A stretch of DNA of 64,000 nt from Candidatus Nitricoxidivorans perseverans. GTDB taxonomy: Bacteria; Pseudomonadota; Gammaproteobacteria; Burkholderiales; Rhodocyclaceae. The notes beneath the pieces are model-generated. The model was given only the letters and a program-made list of their open reading frames with translations, made no database searches and had not been told where the DNA came from. Position 1 is the stretch's first letter; every line of letters begins with the position of its first letter. The position numbers were made by a program, and so were the translations under genes. The stretch lies in the NCBI GenBank assembly GCA_030246985.1, contig CP107246.1:1242282-1306281 (forward strand). The letters are read 5' to 3'. Below are positions 19,789-31,589 of the stretch, piece after piece.

Positions 19789-21837
19789 TTACGCGGAAAT
19801 CATCCCGTTGTGGCGCAACAGGGCATCGACCTGCGGCGCGCGGCCGCGGAACGCCCTGAACGACTCCATCGCGGGGCGCGCGCCGCCGACGGCCAGTATC
19901 TCGCGCCGGAAACGCTCGCCGACCTGCGCGTCGAGCGCGCTGCCGGAACGCTCCGCCGCCTCCTCGAATGCCTCGAAGGCGTCGGCGGAGAGCACCTCGG
20001 CCCACTTGTAGCTGTAGTAGCCGGCCGCGTAGCCGCCACCGAAGATGTGGGAGAAGCTCTGCGGGAAACGGTTCCACTCGGGCGGGAAGATCACGGCCAC
20101 TTCCTTGCGCACCTCGTCGAGCAACTGCAGGAAGGTCTGGCGCGTGCCGTCGAATTCGCTATGTAGCAACAGGTCGAAGAGGCTGAACTCGATCTGGCGC
20201 AGCATCTGCATGCCGCCCTGGAAGTTTTTCGCCGCGATCATCTTGTCGTAGAGGGTGCGAGGCAGTGGCTCGTTTGTCTCGGCATGCGCCGTCATGCCCT
20301 GAAGCACGTCCCACTCCCAGCAGAAGTTCTCCATGAACTGGCTGGGCAGTTCCACGGCATCCCATTCGACTCCGTGGATGCCCGAAACCGACAGTTCGTC
20401 CACCTGGGTCAACAGATGGTGCAGGCCGTGGCCGGTTTCGTGGAACAGGGTGGTCACGTCGTCGTGGCTGAAAGTGGCGGGCTTGCCGCCCACCGGCGCC
20501 GGGAAGTTGCAGTTCAGATAGGCCACGGGCGTTTGCAGGCCGGCGGCGGTACGGTGGCGGCCGATGGCGTCGGCCATCCAGGCGCCGCCCCGCTTGGTTT
20601 CACGGGCATAGATGTCCATGTAGAAACGGCCCACCAGCTCGTCGCCATCCCCTTTCTTGACGATGCGCCAGAAGCGCACGTCCGGATGCCAGACGGCCGC
20701 GCTGTCCGGCTCGATACGCACCGAGAACAGGGATTCGATGACCCGGAACAGGCCGGCCATCACCTTGTGCTCTGGGAAATACTGCTTCACCTCCTCGTCC
20801 GAGAAGGCGTAGCGGGCCAGCTTGAGTTTTTCCGAGGCCCAGGCCATGTCCCAGCTTTCCAGTTTGGACAGGCCCAGTTCGGCGCGGGCGAATTCATGGA
20901 GCTCGGCCACGTCCCTCTCGGCGAAGGGCCGCGCCTTGGCCGCCAGTTCGCGCAGGAAGCCGGCGACCTGGGCCGGCGACTCGGCCATCTTGGGCACTAG
21001 GGAGACCTCGGCGAAACTGCCGTAGCCCAGCAGGGCCGCTTCCTCGGCGCGCAATTGCAGGATGCGGCCGATCAGAAGGCCGTTATCCCACTCGGGCTTG
21101 CCGAATTCCGAGGCCCGGGTGACATAGGCCCGGTACATGCGCTCGCGCAGGCTCCGGTCGTCGGCATACTGCATGACCGGGATGTAGGCGGGCGCCCGGA
21201 GGGTGAATTTCCAGCCCGGCTTGCCTTCCTTCTCCGCCGCGGCCCGCGCGGCGGCCTTCACATCGTCCGGCAGGCCGGCCAGACCCGCTTCGTCCGTCAC
21301 CCATTCGTTGTGGGCGTTGGTGGCGTCCAGCAGGTTCTCGGAAAACTTGGCGCGCAGGGCAGCCTGTTCCTCCTGGATTTCCTGGAAGCGCGGCTTCTGC
21401 GCCTCGGGAAGATCGGCGCCCGAGAGGCGGAAGTCGCGAATGTCGTTATCGACGATACGTTTGCGGGCCTCAGTCAGCATTGGATATTCGGCGCTGGCCC
21501 ACAGTGCCTTGATCTTGGCGAACAAGGCCAGGTTCTGCCCCAGCTCGGCCTGGTAGCGCGCCACCTCGGGCAGCAGGGCATTGTAGGCCTCGCGCCACTC
21601 GGGCACGTCCATGACGGAGTGCAAGTGCGCGACGATGCCCCAGGCCCGGGACAGGCGTTCGCCGGCGTCGGTCATGGGCGCCATGAGGTCGTCCCACGTG
21701 GCGGGCGTCTCCGGCTTTTCCAGCGCGGCGATCAGGGCCCTGCTCTCTTCCAGCAGTTGGCGGATGGCGGGGGCAACGTGGTCGGGGCGGATTGCGTCAA
21801 AACGCGGCAGCCCGGTGAAATCGAGCAATGGGTTCAT
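19789..21837 (-). CDS. prlC: oligopeptidase A (M3 family)
   Basis: 682 residues (E. coli 680). Cytoplasmic zinc metallopeptidase degrading short peptides, including cleaved signal peptides. The zinc motif HETGH lies in [14 protein letters not shown], and the downstream glutamate in [17 protein letters not shown]. The C-terminal [21 protein letters not shown] segment is characteristic. The start overlaps the purC stop (ATGA). Confidence 0.97.
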   Translation of the reverse strand: MNPLLDFTGLPRFDAIRPDHVAPAIRQLLEESRALIAALEKPETPATWDDLMAPMTDAGERLSRAWGIVAHLHSVMDVPEWREAYNALLPEVARYQAELGQNLALFAKIKALWASAEYPMLTEARKRIVDNDIRDFRLSGADLPEAQKPRFQEIQEEQAALRAKFSENLLDATNAHNEWVTDEAGLAGLPDDVKAAARAAAEKEGKPGWKFTLRAPAYIPVMQYADDRSLRERMYRAYVTRASEFGKPEWDNGLLIGRILQLRAEEAALLGYGSFAEVSLVPKMAESPAQVAGFLRELAAKARPFAERDVAELHEFARAELGLSKLESWDMAWASEKLKLARYAFSDEEVKQYFPEHKVMAGLFRVIESLFSVRIEPDSAAVWHPDVRFWRIVKKGDGDELVGRFYMDIYARETKRGGAWMADAIGRHRTAAGLQTPVAYLNCNFPAPVGGKPATFSHDDVTTLFHETGHGLHHLLTQVDELSVSGIHGVEWDAVELPSQFMENFCWEWDVLQGMTAHAETNEPLPRTLYDKMIAAKNFQGGMQMLRQIEFSLFDLLLHSEFDGTRQTFLQLLDEVRKEVAVIFPPEWNRFPQSFSHIFGGGYAAGYYSYKWAEVLSADAFEAFEEAAERSGSALDAQVGERFRREILAVGGARPAMESFRAFRGRAPQVDALLRHNGMISA

Positions 21838-22721
21838 GTGGTGAGGCGAGCGAGCGCTTCGCGGTATTTGGTCGTGGTCTTTTCGACGATCCCGGCGGGC
21901 AGCCGGGGGCCGGGCGCCCGCTTGTTCCAGTCGAGCGTCTCCAGGTAGTCGCGCACGAACTGCTTGTCGAAGCTCGCGGGGCTCGTGCCGACCCGGTAGG
22001 TATCGGCCGGCCAGAAGCGCGACGAATCGGGGGTGAGCACCTCGTCGATGAGATACAGCGTGCCGGCCTCGTCGAGGCCGAACTCGAACTTGGTGTCCGC
22101 GATGATGATGCCGCGCGTGAGGGCGTAGTCGGCGGCCTCCTTGTAGAGGCGCAGCGCGGCGTCGCGCACCTGGGCCGCCAGCGCCGGGCCGATGGTCTTT
22201 TCGACCGTGGCGTAGTCGATGTTCTCGTCGTGCGTGCCGATCTCAGCCTTGGTGGAGGGCGTGAACAGCGGCTGGGGCAGCTGCTGCGCCATCCGCAACC
22301 CGGCGGGCAGCGGGATGCCGCAAACCTTGCCCGTGGCCTGGTAGTCCTTCCAGCCGGAACCGATCAGGTAACCGCGCACCACCGCCTCGATGGGCAGCGG
22401 CTTCAGCCGCCTGACGACGATGGCGCGGCCGCGTACCTGATCGCGCTCGTCGGGCGCCACCACGGTTTCCGGGTCGATCCCGGTGAGCTGGTTGGGGATG
22501 ATGTGGCCGAGCCTGCCGAACCAGAAGTTGGCCACGGCCGTGAGCACCTCGCCCTTGCCGGGGATCGGATCGGGCAGGATCACGTCGAAGGCGGAGAGGC
22601 GGTCGGTGGTGACGATCAGCATCCGGTCATCGCCGACGGCGTAGTTGTCGCGCACCTTGCCGCGGCCGAGCAGCGGCAGGCTCCTGATGGAGGATTCGTA
22701 GAGAGGAGTGGTCATGGTCAT
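21834..22721 (-). CDS. purC: phosphoribosylaminoimidazole-succinocarboxamide synthase (SAICAR synthase)
   Basis: 295 residues from ATG 22721, which overlaps the psiE stop (ATGA); a second in-frame ATG is at 22715. ATP-dependent condensation of CAIR with aspartate in purine synthesis. Shows [16 protein letters not shown], the [19 protein letters not shown] substrate loop, the [14 protein letters not shown] segment and the C-terminal [13 protein letters not shown] motif. This is the longer single-domain form common in betaproteobacteria and fungi. Other purine genes are at 0.9-4.8 kb and 46.8 kb. Confidence 0.97.
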   Translation of the reverse strand: MTMTTPLYESSIRSLPLLGRGKVRDNYAVGDDRMLIVTTDRLSAFDVILPDPIPGKGEVLTAVANFWFGRLGHIIPNQLTGIDPETVVAPDERDQVRGRAIVVRRLKPLPIEAVVRGYLIGSGWKDYQATGKVCGIPLPAGLRMAQQLPQPLFTPSTKAEIGTHDENIDYATVEKTIGPALAAQVRDAALRLYKEAADYALTRGIIIADTKFEFGLDEAGTLYLIDEVLTPDSSRFWPADTYRVGTSPASFDKQFVRDYLETLDWNKRAPGPRLPAGIVEKTTTKYREALARLTT

Positions 22722-23161
22722 TCGCGCACGTAGGGTTTGCCGTTGCGTTCCGCGTCCTCCCGGTAGGGAAAGCGCGTGTGGCCGAAGCGGACCGCCAGCA
22801 CGGCGATGGTGAGAAGGAAAATGGCGACGGCCACCGCAAGCATGCGCCACTCGGTCATGTCCTTGAGGTCGAGGATCAGGTAGCGGGCCAGGGCCACCAT
22901 GGCGATATAGAGCGGATAGCGCACCGGCAGGTGGCCGGACTTGAAATACTGGCCGACCATGGCCAGCACTTCCAGGTACAGGAACATCAGCAGCAGGTCG
23001 GCCAGATGCACCCGCTTCGCCTCGAACATGGCGACGATCTCGTGGTACATGGCCGTGGTGGTCGCGAATGCGATCACCAGCAGGCCGACATACTCGACGG
23101 CGTCGAGCCCGCCGCCGAAGAAGCGGCGAATGCGGTCGAATGCGTGGGATTGGATGTCCAT
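22718..23161 (-). CDS. psiE: phosphate-starvation-inducible PsiE family membrane protein
   Basis: 147 residues with four predicted membrane helices (starting [72 protein letters not shown]). PsiE-family proteins are induced by phosphate starvation in E. coli; the biochemical role is unknown. A good Shine-Dalgarno (GAGGAG) lies within the end of the toxin gene 9 bp upstream. The stop overlaps purC, so psiE and purC are probably translated together. Confidence 0.85.
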   Translation of the reverse strand: MDIQSHAFDRIRRFFGGGLDAVEYVGLLVIAFATTTAMYHEIVAMFEAKRVHLADLLLMFLYLEVLAMVGQYFKSGHLPVRYPLYIAMVALARYLILDLKDMTEWRMLAVAVAIFLLTIAVLAVRFGHTRFPYREDAERNGKPYVRE

Positions 23162-23170
23162 GGCGGACGT

Positions 23171-23497
23171 TTACTCCTCGAAGATATCTCGCAGTATACC
23201 TAGCAGAGCGGCCAGCGTCGCAGCGTCGATCTTGCCCTGACGCTTGACGAGCCGTGCCTTGTCGAGGATGCGCATCTGTTCAGGCAGGATCAGGCCTTTC
23301 TTGCCGCCGAAGGCCACGGGCACGCGAAACGGCGCCGGTTGGCTGCCGGTGGTCATCGGGGCCACCAGCACCGTGCGCAGCCAGTCGTGAATCTCGGGCG
23401 GCGATACGATCACGCAAGGCCGCGTCTTCTGGATTTCCGCGCCGACGGTCGGATCGAGCGCAGCCAGCCAGATGTCGCCTCGCTTGACCTTCACCAT
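23171..23497 (-). CDS. mazF: MazF/PemK-family toxin (mRNA interferase)
   Basis: 108 residues with the MazF SH3-like barrel signature: [19 protein letters not shown], then [14 protein letters not shown] and LVAPMTTG. The family cleaves RNA at short sequence motifs to arrest growth. It overlaps the antitoxin gene by 7 bp. Only 9 bp separate it from psiE-purC, so the pair may supply the promoter for those housekeeping genes. Confidence 0.92.
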   Translation of the reverse strand: MVKVKRGDIWLAALDPTVGAEIQKTRPCVIVSPPEIHDWLRTVLVAPMTTGSQPAPFRVPVAFGGKKGLILPEQMRILDKARLVKRQGKIDAATLAALLGILRDIFEE

Positions 23498-23742
23498 TGC
23501 AGCAGGGCGTCTTCGGCGTTGGCGAATTCCGGCCAGATCGGGGCATCGTCGCCTTGCCCCGCGATCTCGCGCGCAGCCTCGGCCCAGCCGGCGCGCGGGC
23601 GATGTTCGCGGACCGGACGCAAGACAATGGCGCCGTTTTCCACGGACATATCGACATCCGTCTCCAGGCCGGTTTCCATCAGCAACGGCTTCGGAATCAG
23701 CACGCCCTGGGAGTTGCCGATTTTTCGAATGGAGGTGCGCAT
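23491..23742 (-). CDS. mazE: AbrB/MazE-type antitoxin
   Basis: 83 residues. The swapped-hairpin DNA-binding fold is recognisable at the N-terminus (SIRKIGNSQGVLIPKPLL), followed by VDMSVENGAIVLRPV and an acidic C-terminal tail that would bind the toxin. Shine-Dalgarno AAGGAA sits upstream of the ATG at 23742. It probably autoregulates with MazF through the AT-rich dyad just upstream. Confidence 0.9.
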   Translation of the reverse strand: MRTSIRKIGNSQGVLIPKPLLMETGLETDVDMSVENGAIVLRPVREHRPRAGWAEAAREIAGQGDDAPIWPEFANAEDALLQW

Positions 23743-23754
23743 GGGGTGTCTTCC

Positions 23755-23790
23755 TTGTGGTTTTACAATGTTATAACTATACGCTGCAAC
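23755..23790 (-). promoter_or_regulatory. putative promoter/operator of the toxin-antitoxin pair
   Basis: An AT-rich island in GC-rich surroundings, containing the 8-bp palindrome GTTATAAC (23770-23777), a TTGCAG -35-like hexamer and TATAAC/TAAAAC -10-like hexamers on the minus strand upstream of the antitoxin. Toxin-antitoxin pairs of this type commonly repress their own promoter through such a dyad. Exact boxes are uncertain. Confidence 0.45.
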
Positions 23791-23797
23791 CGCCCCA

Positions 23798-23833
23798 ATG
23801 CAAAGAGGCCGTCGGCGGTATGCCGACGGCCTC
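23798..23833 (-). terminator. hairpin terminator at the end of the cbb operon
   Basis: GAGGCCGTCGGC at 23805-23816 pairs perfectly with GCCGACGGCCTC at 23822-23833 around a 5-nt loop: a 12-bp GC-rich stem starting 22 bp after the fba stop. On the minus strand it is followed by TTTGCATT, a weak T-tract. It separates the Calvin cycle operon from the toxin-antitoxin promoter. Confidence 0.75.
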
Positions 23834-23854
23834 GAACCTCCAGCAAATCGCCGC

Positions 23855-24919
23855 TTACTTGACGATCTGCGCCAGCTCGCCCTTCTTATAGCGCTCGGCC
23901 ATCTTTTCCAGGGGAATCGCCTTGATCTTCGAGGCCATGCCGGCGCAGCCGAAGGCTTCGTAGCGCGTCTTGCAGATGGCTTTCATTCCCTTGCGCGCCT
24001 CGGTCAGGTACTTGCGCGGGTCGAACTCCTTGGAGTGTTCGACAAAATACTTGCGGATGGCGCCGGTGGAGGCCATGCGCAGGTCGGTGTCGATGTTCAC
24101 CTTGCGCACGCCGTGCTTGATGCCCTCGACGATCTCCTCGACGGGCACGCCGTAGGTCGAGCCCATCGTGCCGCCGAACTGGTTGATGATCGCCAGCAGC
24201 TCCTGCGGCACGCTGGAGGAGCCGTGCATCACGAGGTGGGTGTTGGGGATGCGGGCGTTGATCTCCTTGATGCGGTCGATGCGCAGCACGGCGCCCGTGG
24301 GCGGGCGGGTGAACTTGTATGCGCCGTGGCTGGTGCCGATGGCGATGGCCAGGGCGTCGACGCCGGTGGCCCGGACGAACTCGGCCGCCTCGTTGGGATC
24401 GGTGAGGAGCTGGCTGTGGTCGAGCGTGCCCTCCGCGCCGTGGCCGTCCTCCTTCTCGCCCTTGCCGGTCTCCAGCGAGCCCAGGCAGCCCAGCTCGCCC
24501 TCGACGGAAACGCCGATGGCGTGGGCGATGTCGACGACGTGCCGGGTGACCCTGGCGTTGTATTCGAAGGTGGAGGGCGTCTTGGCGTCCTCCATCAGAG
24601 AGCCGTCCATCATGACGCTGGAGAAGCCGGATCGCATCGACTGGATGCAGACGGAGGGGCTGGCGCCGTGGTCCTGGTGCATGACGATGGGCAGGTCGGG
24701 ATGACTTTCGATGGCCGCCTCGATCAGGTGGCGCAGGTACGCTTCGCCGGCGTATTTGCGGGCGCCGGCCGAGCCTTGCATGATGACGGGGCTGTCGGTT
24801 TCCTCGGCGGCCTCCATGATGGCCTGGATCTGTTCGAGGTTGTTGACGTTGAACGCCGGCAGGCCGTAGCCGTTTTCGGCGGCATGGTCGAGCAACTGGC
24901 GCATGGAAACGAGGGGCAT
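23855..24919 (-). CDS. fba: class II fructose-1,6-bisphosphate aldolase
   Basis: 354 residues from ATG 24919 with AGGAG 9 nt upstream; the open frame extends further but without similarity. Zinc-dependent aldolase, joining GAP and DHAP (and probably E4P and DHAP) in the Calvin cycle and gluconeogenesis. Zinc ligands lie in [11 protein letters not shown] and in the later VMHGSSSVP and [13 protein letters not shown] segments. The Calvin-type subgroup is indicated by the length and operon context (cbbA). Last gene of the operon, followed by a strong hairpin. Confidence 0.96.
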   Translation of the reverse strand: MPLVSMRQLLDHAAENGYGLPAFNVNNLEQIQAIMEAAEETDSPVIMQGSAGARKYAGEAYLRHLIEAAIESHPDLPIVMHQDHGASPSVCIQSMRSGFSSVMMDGSLMEDAKTPSTFEYNARVTRHVVDIAHAIGVSVEGELGCLGSLETGKGEKEDGHGAEGTLDHSQLLTDPNEAAEFVRATGVDALAIAIGTSHGAYKFTRPPTGAVLRIDRIKEINARIPNTHLVMHGSSSVPQELLAIINQFGGTMGSTYGVPVEEIVEGIKHGVRKVNIDTDLRMASTGAIRKYFVEHSKEFDPRKYLTEARKGMKAICKTRYEAFGCAGMASKIKAIPLEKMAERYKKGELAQIVK

Positions 24920-24942
24920 GGCAGTCTCCTGGTTGTGATGGG

Positions 24943-26382
24943 TTAATCGGTGGTGCCGCGGCGCTCGCCGACCTTGACGATCCTCAGCGTGTTGGTGCCG
25001 CCCGGCTGGCCGATGGGCTCGCCGAAGGTCATCACGATGAGGTCGCCCGGGGCGACGACGCCGGAACGGACAAGTTCGTCCTCGGCCTCGCCCAGCAGTT
25101 CGTCGCGGTCGCGGCCGACATGACGGATGAGCAGAGGATACACGCCTTTGAATATGCTGACCTTGTAGCGGGTGCGGATCTCCGGCGTCATGGCGTAGAT
25201 GGGAACGCCGTAATGCAGGCGCGACATCCACAGCGCCGTCGAGCCCGATTCGGTCAGGGTGGCGATGGCCTTCACCTTGAGGTGGTGGGCGGCGAACAGC
25301 GCGGCCATGGCGATGGACTGGTCGATGCGGGTGAACACCCGGTCGAGGAAATCCTTTTCAAGGGCGACCTCGGCCGACTTCTCGGCCTCGACGCAGATGC
25401 GCGCCATGGCCTCGACGGTCTGCACCGGATATTCGCCGGAGGCGGTCTCGGCCGAGAGCATGACGGCGTCGGTGCCGTCGAGCACGGCGTTGGCGACGTC
25501 CGAGACCTCGGCGCGGGTGGGCACCGGGCTGTGGATCATGGATTCCATCATCTGCGTCGCCGTGATGACGAACTTGTTGTGTTCACGGGCGGCGCGGATG
25601 ATCCTCTTTTGCAGGGCCGGCACGGCCGCGTCGCCGACTTCGACGGCCAGGTCGCCGCGGGCGACCATCACGCCGTCGCAGGCGTGCAGGATGTCCTCCA
25701 GGTTCTGGATGGCCTCGACGCGCTCGATCTTCGCGATGACCAGCGCCCGCGATCCGGCCTCATGCAGGAGTTCGCGGGCCAGGCGCAGGTCGCCGCCCGA
25801 CTTGGGGAAGGAGACGGCGACATAGTCGGCGTTGATGCTCGCCGCGATCCGGATGTCTTCCATGTCCTTCGGCGTCAGCGCCGGCGCCGAGAGGCCGCCG
25901 CCCTGCTTGTTGATGCCCTTGTTGTTGGACAGCTCGCCGCCATGCCGCACGCGGCAGTGGATCTCGCCTTCCTCGATGCGGTCGACGTCCATGACGATGC
26001 GGCCGTCGTCGAGCAGCAGGACATCGCCTGCGGCGACGTCCTCCACCAGTTCCGGGTAATCGAGGCCGACGCGGCCGACGTCGCCGGATTCGCAGCGGGC
26101 CGCGAGGATGAAGTCCTGGCCGGGCTTCAGCAGCACCTTGCCTGCCGCGAATTTTCCGATGCGGATCTTGGGCCCCTGCAGGTCGGCCATGATGCCGATG
26201 GTGCGGCTCTGGGCGCTGGCGGCCAGGCGCAGGTTATCCACCCGCCGCCGGTGATCCTCGACGGTGCCGTGCGAGAAGTTGAGCCGCACGACATCGATGC
26301 CGGCGGCGACCAGCCTGTTGACCGCCGTCGGATCGGTGGAGGCCGGTCCGAGGGTGGCGACGATCTTGGTGGTGCGCCGCAT
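24943..26382 (-). CDS. pyk: pyruvate kinase
   Basis: 479 residues from ATG 26382 ([15 protein letters not shown]). A TTG at 26397 overlapping the pgk stop would add five residues; neither start has a clear Shine-Dalgarno. It converts PEP and ADP to pyruvate and ATP. Signatures: [24 protein letters not shown], and the catalytic [11 protein letters not shown] followed by [12 protein letters not shown]. Its place between pgk and fba inside a Calvin operon gives an exit from 3-phosphoglycerate toward pyruvate; I recall the same order in other betaproteobacteria. Confidence 0.96.
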   Translation of the reverse strand: MRRTTKIVATLGPASTDPTAVNRLVAAGIDVVRLNFSHGTVEDHRRRVDNLRLAASAQSRTIGIMADLQGPKIRIGKFAAGKVLLKPGQDFILAARCESGDVGRVGLDYPELVEDVAAGDVLLLDDGRIVMDVDRIEEGEIHCRVRHGGELSNNKGINKQGGGLSAPALTPKDMEDIRIAASINADYVAVSFPKSGGDLRLARELLHEAGSRALVIAKIERVEAIQNLEDILHACDGVMVARGDLAVEVGDAAVPALQKRIIRAAREHNKFVITATQMMESMIHSPVPTRAEVSDVANAVLDGTDAVMLSAETASGEYPVQTVEAMARICVEAEKSAEVALEKDFLDRVFTRIDQSIAMAALFAAHHLKVKAIATLTESGSTALWMSRLHYGVPIYAMTPEIRTRYKVSIFKGVYPLLIRHVGRDRDELLGEAEDELVRSGVVAPGDLIVMTFGEPIGQPGGTNTLRIVKVGERRGTTD

Positions 26383-26393
26383 CGTGGGCGGGC

Positions 26394-27575
26394 TCAACCC
26401 TTTGCCCGCTGCTCCAGGATTTCGATCGCGGGCAGCGCCTTGCCCTCGAGGTATTCGAGGAATGCGCCGCCGGCCGTGGAGATGTAGGACACCTTGTCGT
26501 AGATGCCGTACTTCTGGATGGCGGCGATGGTGTCGCCGCCGCCGGCCAGCGTGAAGGCCGATGTCGCGGCGATGGCGTCGGCAATCTTTTTCGTGCCGGC
26601 GCCGAACTGGTCGAACTCGAACACGCCGACCGGGCCATTCCAGACGACGGTGCCGGCCTTCATGATGATGTCGACGAGTTCCTGGGCGGATTTCGGGCCG
26701 ATGTCGAAGATCATGTCGTCATCGACCACGGCCCCGGCGTCCTTGAGCACGGCGGGTTCGGCGGCGTCGAACTTCTTGCCGCAGACCACGTCGACGGCGA
26801 TCGGGATGGTCGCGCCACGCGCCGCCATCTTCTTCATCAGGGCCTGGGCGGTGGGCACCAGGTCGTCTTCGCACAGCGACTTGCCGATGTTCTTGCCGGC
26901 GGCCTTCAGGAAGGTGTTGGCGATGCCGCCGCCGACGACCAGCTGGTCGCACTTCCCGGCGAGGGCTTCGAGCACGGTGAGCTTGGTGGAGACCTTGGAG
27001 CCGCCGACGATGGCCACCATCGGCCGGGCGGGGTTGGCCAGGGCCTTGGCCAGGGCTTCCAGTTCCGCCGCCACCAGCAGGCCGGCGCAGGCGGCCGGGG
27101 CGAACCGGGCGACGCCGTAGGTGGAGGCCTCGGCGCGGTGGGCGGTGCCGAAGGCGTCCATGACGAAGAGGTCGCACAGCGCGGCGTATTTGCGCGCGGT
27201 TTCCTCGACGTTCTTCTTCTCGCCCTTGTTGATGCGGCAGTTCTCCAGCAGCACGACTTCGCCGGCCTCCACCTGGAAGCCGCCGTCCACCCAGTCGCGG
27301 ATCACGCGCACGGGCTTGCCGAGTTTGGCGCCCATCACGTCGGCCACCGGCTGGAGCGAGTTCTCGGGGGAAAACACGCCCTCCTCGGGACGGCCGAGGT
27401 GGGAGGTCACCATGACCCTGGCGCCCGCCTTGAGGCAATGCTCGATGGTCGGCATCGAGGCCGTGATGCGGGCGTCGGACGTCACCTTGCCGTCCTTGAC
27501 CGGCACGTTGAGGTCGGCGCGGATGAAGACGCGCTTGGCCTTGAGGTCGAAATCGGTGAGGCGCTTGAAGGTCAT
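26394..27575 (-). CDS. pgk: phosphoglycerate kinase
   Basis: 393 residues from ATG 27575; the frame stays open far into gap but homology begins at [19 protein letters not shown]. It phosphorylates 3-phosphoglycerate to 1,3-bisphosphoglycerate in the Calvin cycle. [16 protein letters not shown], the SHLGRPEEG loop, [13 protein letters not shown] and the nucleotide-binding [12 protein letters not shown] near the C-terminus are intact. It is 14 bp from gap. Confidence 0.97.
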   Translation of the reverse strand: MTFKRLTDFDLKAKRVFIRADLNVPVKDGKVTSDARITASMPTIEHCLKAGARVMVTSHLGRPEEGVFSPENSLQPVADVMGAKLGKPVRVIRDWVDGGFQVEAGEVVLLENCRINKGEKKNVEETARKYAALCDLFVMDAFGTAHRAEASTYGVARFAPAACAGLLVAAELEALAKALANPARPMVAIVGGSKVSTKLTVLEALAGKCDQLVVGGGIANTFLKAAGKNIGKSLCEDDLVPTAQALMKKMAARGATIPIAVDVVCGKKFDAAEPAVLKDAGAVVDDDMIFDIGPKSAQELVDIIMKAGTVVWNGPVGVFEFDQFGAGTKKIADAIAATSAFTLAGGGDTIAAIQKYGIYDKVSYISTAGGAFLEYLEGKALPAIEILEQRAKG

Positions 27576-27589
27576 GGCGGGTTCCGCGC

Positions 27590-28606
<1,017 letters not shown>

Positions 28607-30625
28607 TTAGATGAACGACTCGACGGCCTTCACGACGTTCGCCACCGTGAAGCCGAATTCCTTGAACAGCGTGCCGGCGGGGGCGGATTCGCCGAAGCGG
28701 TCCAGCCCGATGACCTTGCCATTGTCCTGGCCGCCGACATACTTCCACCAGCCGTCGGTGACGCCGGCTTCGATGGCGACGCGCGGCAGGCCCTTGGGCA
28801 GCACGCCGTCCCTGTACGCCCGATCCTGACGGTCGAAGACGTTGGTGCTGGGCATCGAGACCACGCGCACGGGGATGTCCTCCTGCGCCAGCGCGGCCTG
28901 CGCCTTGAGCGCCAGGTCGACCTCGGAGCCGGTGGCGATCAGCACCGCTCTGGCCTGTCCCTTCGCTTCCGACAGGACGTAGCCGCCGCGCCGGATAGCC
29001 TCGATGGTCGCCGCATCGCGCGGCACGAAGGGCAGGTTCTGGCGCGACAGGGCGAGCGAGGTCGGGCCGTTGCGCTTCTCGACGGCGGCAATCCAGGCCA
29101 CCATGGTCTCGACGGTGTCGCAGGGGCGCCAGACGTCCATGTTGGGCAGCAGGCGCAGGCTGGCGATCTGCTCGACCGGCTGGTGCGTCGGGCCGTCCTC
29201 GCCCAGGCCGATCGAGTCGTGCGTGAACACGTAGATGACGCGCTGCTTCATCAGCGCCGACATGCGCAGGGCATTGCGGGCGTATTCGGAGAACATCAGG
29301 AAGGTGCCGCCGAAGGGCAGCAGGCCGCCGTGCAGCGCCATGCCGTTCATGATGGCCGCCATGCCGAACTCGCGCACGCCGTAGGAGATGTAGTTGCCGA
29401 CGGACTTGCCGGAGACGTGCTTGCAGCCCGACCAGTTGGTCAGGTTGGAGCCGGTCAGGTCGGCGGAGCCGCCGAGGAATTCGGGCAGGGCCGGGGCCAG
29501 GGCGTTGATGGCGATCTGCGAGGCCTTGCGGGTGGCCACGGTCTCGGCCTTGCCGTTCGCCGCCTCGATCGCCTGCTTGGCATACCCGGCCCAGTCGGCG
29601 GGCAGCTCATTGGCCATGCGGCGCCTGAACTCGGCGGCCTCGGCAGGGAAGGCCTTGGCGTAGTGCTCGAACTTGCGGTTCCAGTCGTCCTCCCAGGCGG
29701 CGCCCTTCTTCTTCGCATCCCAGGCTTCATAGACTTCCTGCGGGATCTCGAAGGGGCCGAAGTGCCAGCCGATGTGCGGACGGGCGGCGGCGATCTCGGC
29801 GTCGCCCAGCGGCGCGCCGTGCACGTCGTGGCTGCCGGCCTTGGTCGGGGCGCCGGCGCCGATCACGGTCCGGCAGCAAATGATGGACGGCTTGTCGGTG
29901 ACGGCCTTGGCGGCTTCAATTGCCGCATGCAAAGCCTCCGGGTCATGTCCGTTGACGTTCGGCACCACGTGCCAGCCATAGGCCTCGAAGCGCTTCGGGA
30001 TGTCCTCGGTGAACCAGCCCTCGACGTGGCCGTCGATGGAGATGCCGTTGTCGTCCCAGAAGGCGGTCAGCTTGGAGAGGCCCCAGGTGCCGGCCAGAGA
30101 GCAGGCCTCGTGCGAGATGCCTTCCATCAGGCAGCCGTCGCCCAGGAAGACCCAGGTGCGGTGGTCGACGAGATCAAAGCCGGGCTTGTTGAACTCGGCG
30201 GCCAGCAGCTTCTCGGCCATGGCCATGCCCACCGCGTTGGTGATGCCCTGTCCGAGCGGGCCGGTGGTGGTCTCGATGCCCGGCGCATAGCCGTATTCGG
30301 GGTGCCCCGGCGTCTTGCTGTGCAACTGGCGGAACTGCTTGAGGTCGTCGATGGACAGGTCGTAGCCGGTCAGGTGCAACAAGGCGTAGATCAGCATCGA
30401 GCCGTGGCCGTTGGAGAGCACGAACCGGTCGCGGTTGGCCCACTTGGGATTGGCGGGGTTGTGGCGCAGGTGGTGGTTCCACAGCACCTCGGCGATCTCG
30501 GCCATGCCCATGGGCGCGCCGGGATGGCCGGAATTGGCCTTCTGCACGGCGTCCATGGCCAGGGCGCGGATCGCGCTAGTCAGGTTGTTGAACACGGGCG
30601 GCTCGAAATCGCTGAAAGTAGACAT
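28607..30625 (-). CDS. tkt: transketolase
   Basis: 672 residues. Thiamine-diphosphate enzyme moving two-carbon units between sugar phosphates to regenerate pentoses. N-terminal [30 protein letters not shown], the ThDP motif [12 protein letters not shown] with the conserved downstream asparagine region, and the pyrimidine domain around [18 protein letters not shown] are present. Probably cbbT. It follows cbbP by 35 bp. Confidence 0.97.
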   Translation of the reverse strand: MSTFSDFEPPVFNNLTSAIRALAMDAVQKANSGHPGAPMGMAEIAEVLWNHHLRHNPANPKWANRDRFVLSNGHGSMLIYALLHLTGYDLSIDDLKQFRQLHSKTPGHPEYGYAPGIETTTGPLGQGITNAVGMAMAEKLLAAEFNKPGFDLVDHRTWVFLGDGCLMEGISHEACSLAGTWGLSKLTAFWDDNGISIDGHVEGWFTEDIPKRFEAYGWHVVPNVNGHDPEALHAAIEAAKAVTDKPSIICCRTVIGAGAPTKAGSHDVHGAPLGDAEIAAARPHIGWHFGPFEIPQEVYEAWDAKKKGAAWEDDWNRKFEHYAKAFPAEAAEFRRRMANELPADWAGYAKQAIEAANGKAETVATRKASQIAINALAPALPEFLGGSADLTGSNLTNWSGCKHVSGKSVGNYISYGVREFGMAAIMNGMALHGGLLPFGGTFLMFSEYARNALRMSALMKQRVIYVFTHDSIGLGEDGPTHQPVEQIASLRLLPNMDVWRPCDTVETMVAWIAAVEKRNGPTSLALSRQNLPFVPRDAATIEAIRRGGYVLSEAKGQARAVLIATGSEVDLALKAQAALAQEDIPVRVVSMPSTNVFDRQDRAYRDGVLPKGLPRVAIEAGVTDGWWKYVGGQDNGKVIGLDRFGESAPAGTLFKEFGFTVANVVKAVESFI

Positions 30626-30660
30626 GGGGTTTGCACCAGGGATAAGGATGAAATTATAGG

Positions 30661-31536
30661 CTATCCGACCGCTTTGGCCTTCACCATCATCTCCAGGATG
30701 ATGGGCGAGAGTACCAGTTCCATGGCCAGGCCCATCTTGCCGCCCGGCACGACGATGCTGTTCGGCCGGGACATGAACGAGTCGCGGATCATGTTGAGGA
30801 GATAGGGGAAGTCGACCCCGTGGTAGTCGCGGAAGCGGATCACGACCAGCGATTCGTCAAGCGTCGGAATGTCCCGCGCGATGAAGGGGTTGGAGGTGTC
30901 GACGATGGGCACGCGCTGGAAGTTGATGTGGGTGCGCGAAAACTGCGGGCAGATGAAATGCACGTAGTCGTGCATGCGGCGCAGGATGGTCTGGGTCACC
31001 GCCTCGGCGGAATAGCCGCGGCCCTCGGTGTCGCGGTGGATCTTCTGGATCCATTCGAGGTTGACCACCGGCACGACGCCGATGGCCAGGTCGACGTGCT
31101 GAGCCACGTCGGCGTCGTCCCCCACGTGGGCGCCGTGCAGGCCCTCGTAGAACAGCAGGTCGGTGTGCTCCGGAATCTCCTCCCAGGGAGTGAACGTGCC
31201 GGGCGTCTGGCCGTAGGGCGCGGCTTCCTCCTCGCTGTGCAGGTAGAAGCGGCGCTTGCAATAGCCGGTCTCGCCGTAGACCCTGAACATTCCGGACAGC
31301 TCGGACAGCAGGTTGGCGTTTGGGCCGAAGTGCGTGGGGGGGCGCGCGCCGGCGTCCTCCATCTCGACGATGATCCTCTTCATCCCGGCACGGTCGTACT
31401 TGTGCATGCTGTCGCCTTCGATCACCGCCGCCGCGATCTTCTCGCGGAGAAAGATATGCTCGAAGGATTGCTTGACGGTGGTGGTGCCGGCGCCGGAGGA
31501 GCCGGTGACCGCGATGATCGGATGCTTGATGGACAT
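30661..31536 (-). CDS. cbbP: phosphoribulokinase
   Basis: 291 residues, the short class I bacterial type. Produces ribulose-1,5-bisphosphate, the substrate of the adjacent RuBisCO. P-loop GSSGAGTTT at 12-20, the acidic/basic substrate region [24 protein letters not shown] and the [14 protein letters not shown] segment are conserved. Shine-Dalgarno GGAGAGG. Class I enzymes are often activated by NADH; nothing in the sequence proves it here. Confidence 0.97.
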   Translation of the reverse strand: MSIKHPIIAVTGSSGAGTTTVKQSFEHIFLREKIAAAVIEGDSMHKYDRAGMKRIIVEMEDAGARPPTHFGPNANLLSELSGMFRVYGETGYCKRRFYLHSEEEAAPYGQTPGTFTPWEEIPEHTDLLFYEGLHGAHVGDDADVAQHVDLAIGVVPVVNLEWIQKIHRDTEGRGYSAEAVTQTILRRMHDYVHFICPQFSRTHINFQRVPIVDTSNPFIARDIPTLDESLVVIRFRDYHGVDFPYLLNMIRDSFMSRPNSIVVPGGKMGLAMELVLSPIILEMMVKAKAVG

Positions 31537-31589
31537 GGCGCCTCTCCGTTGTATTGATTTTGGCCGGGCAAACTGGATTGCCGTTTACT

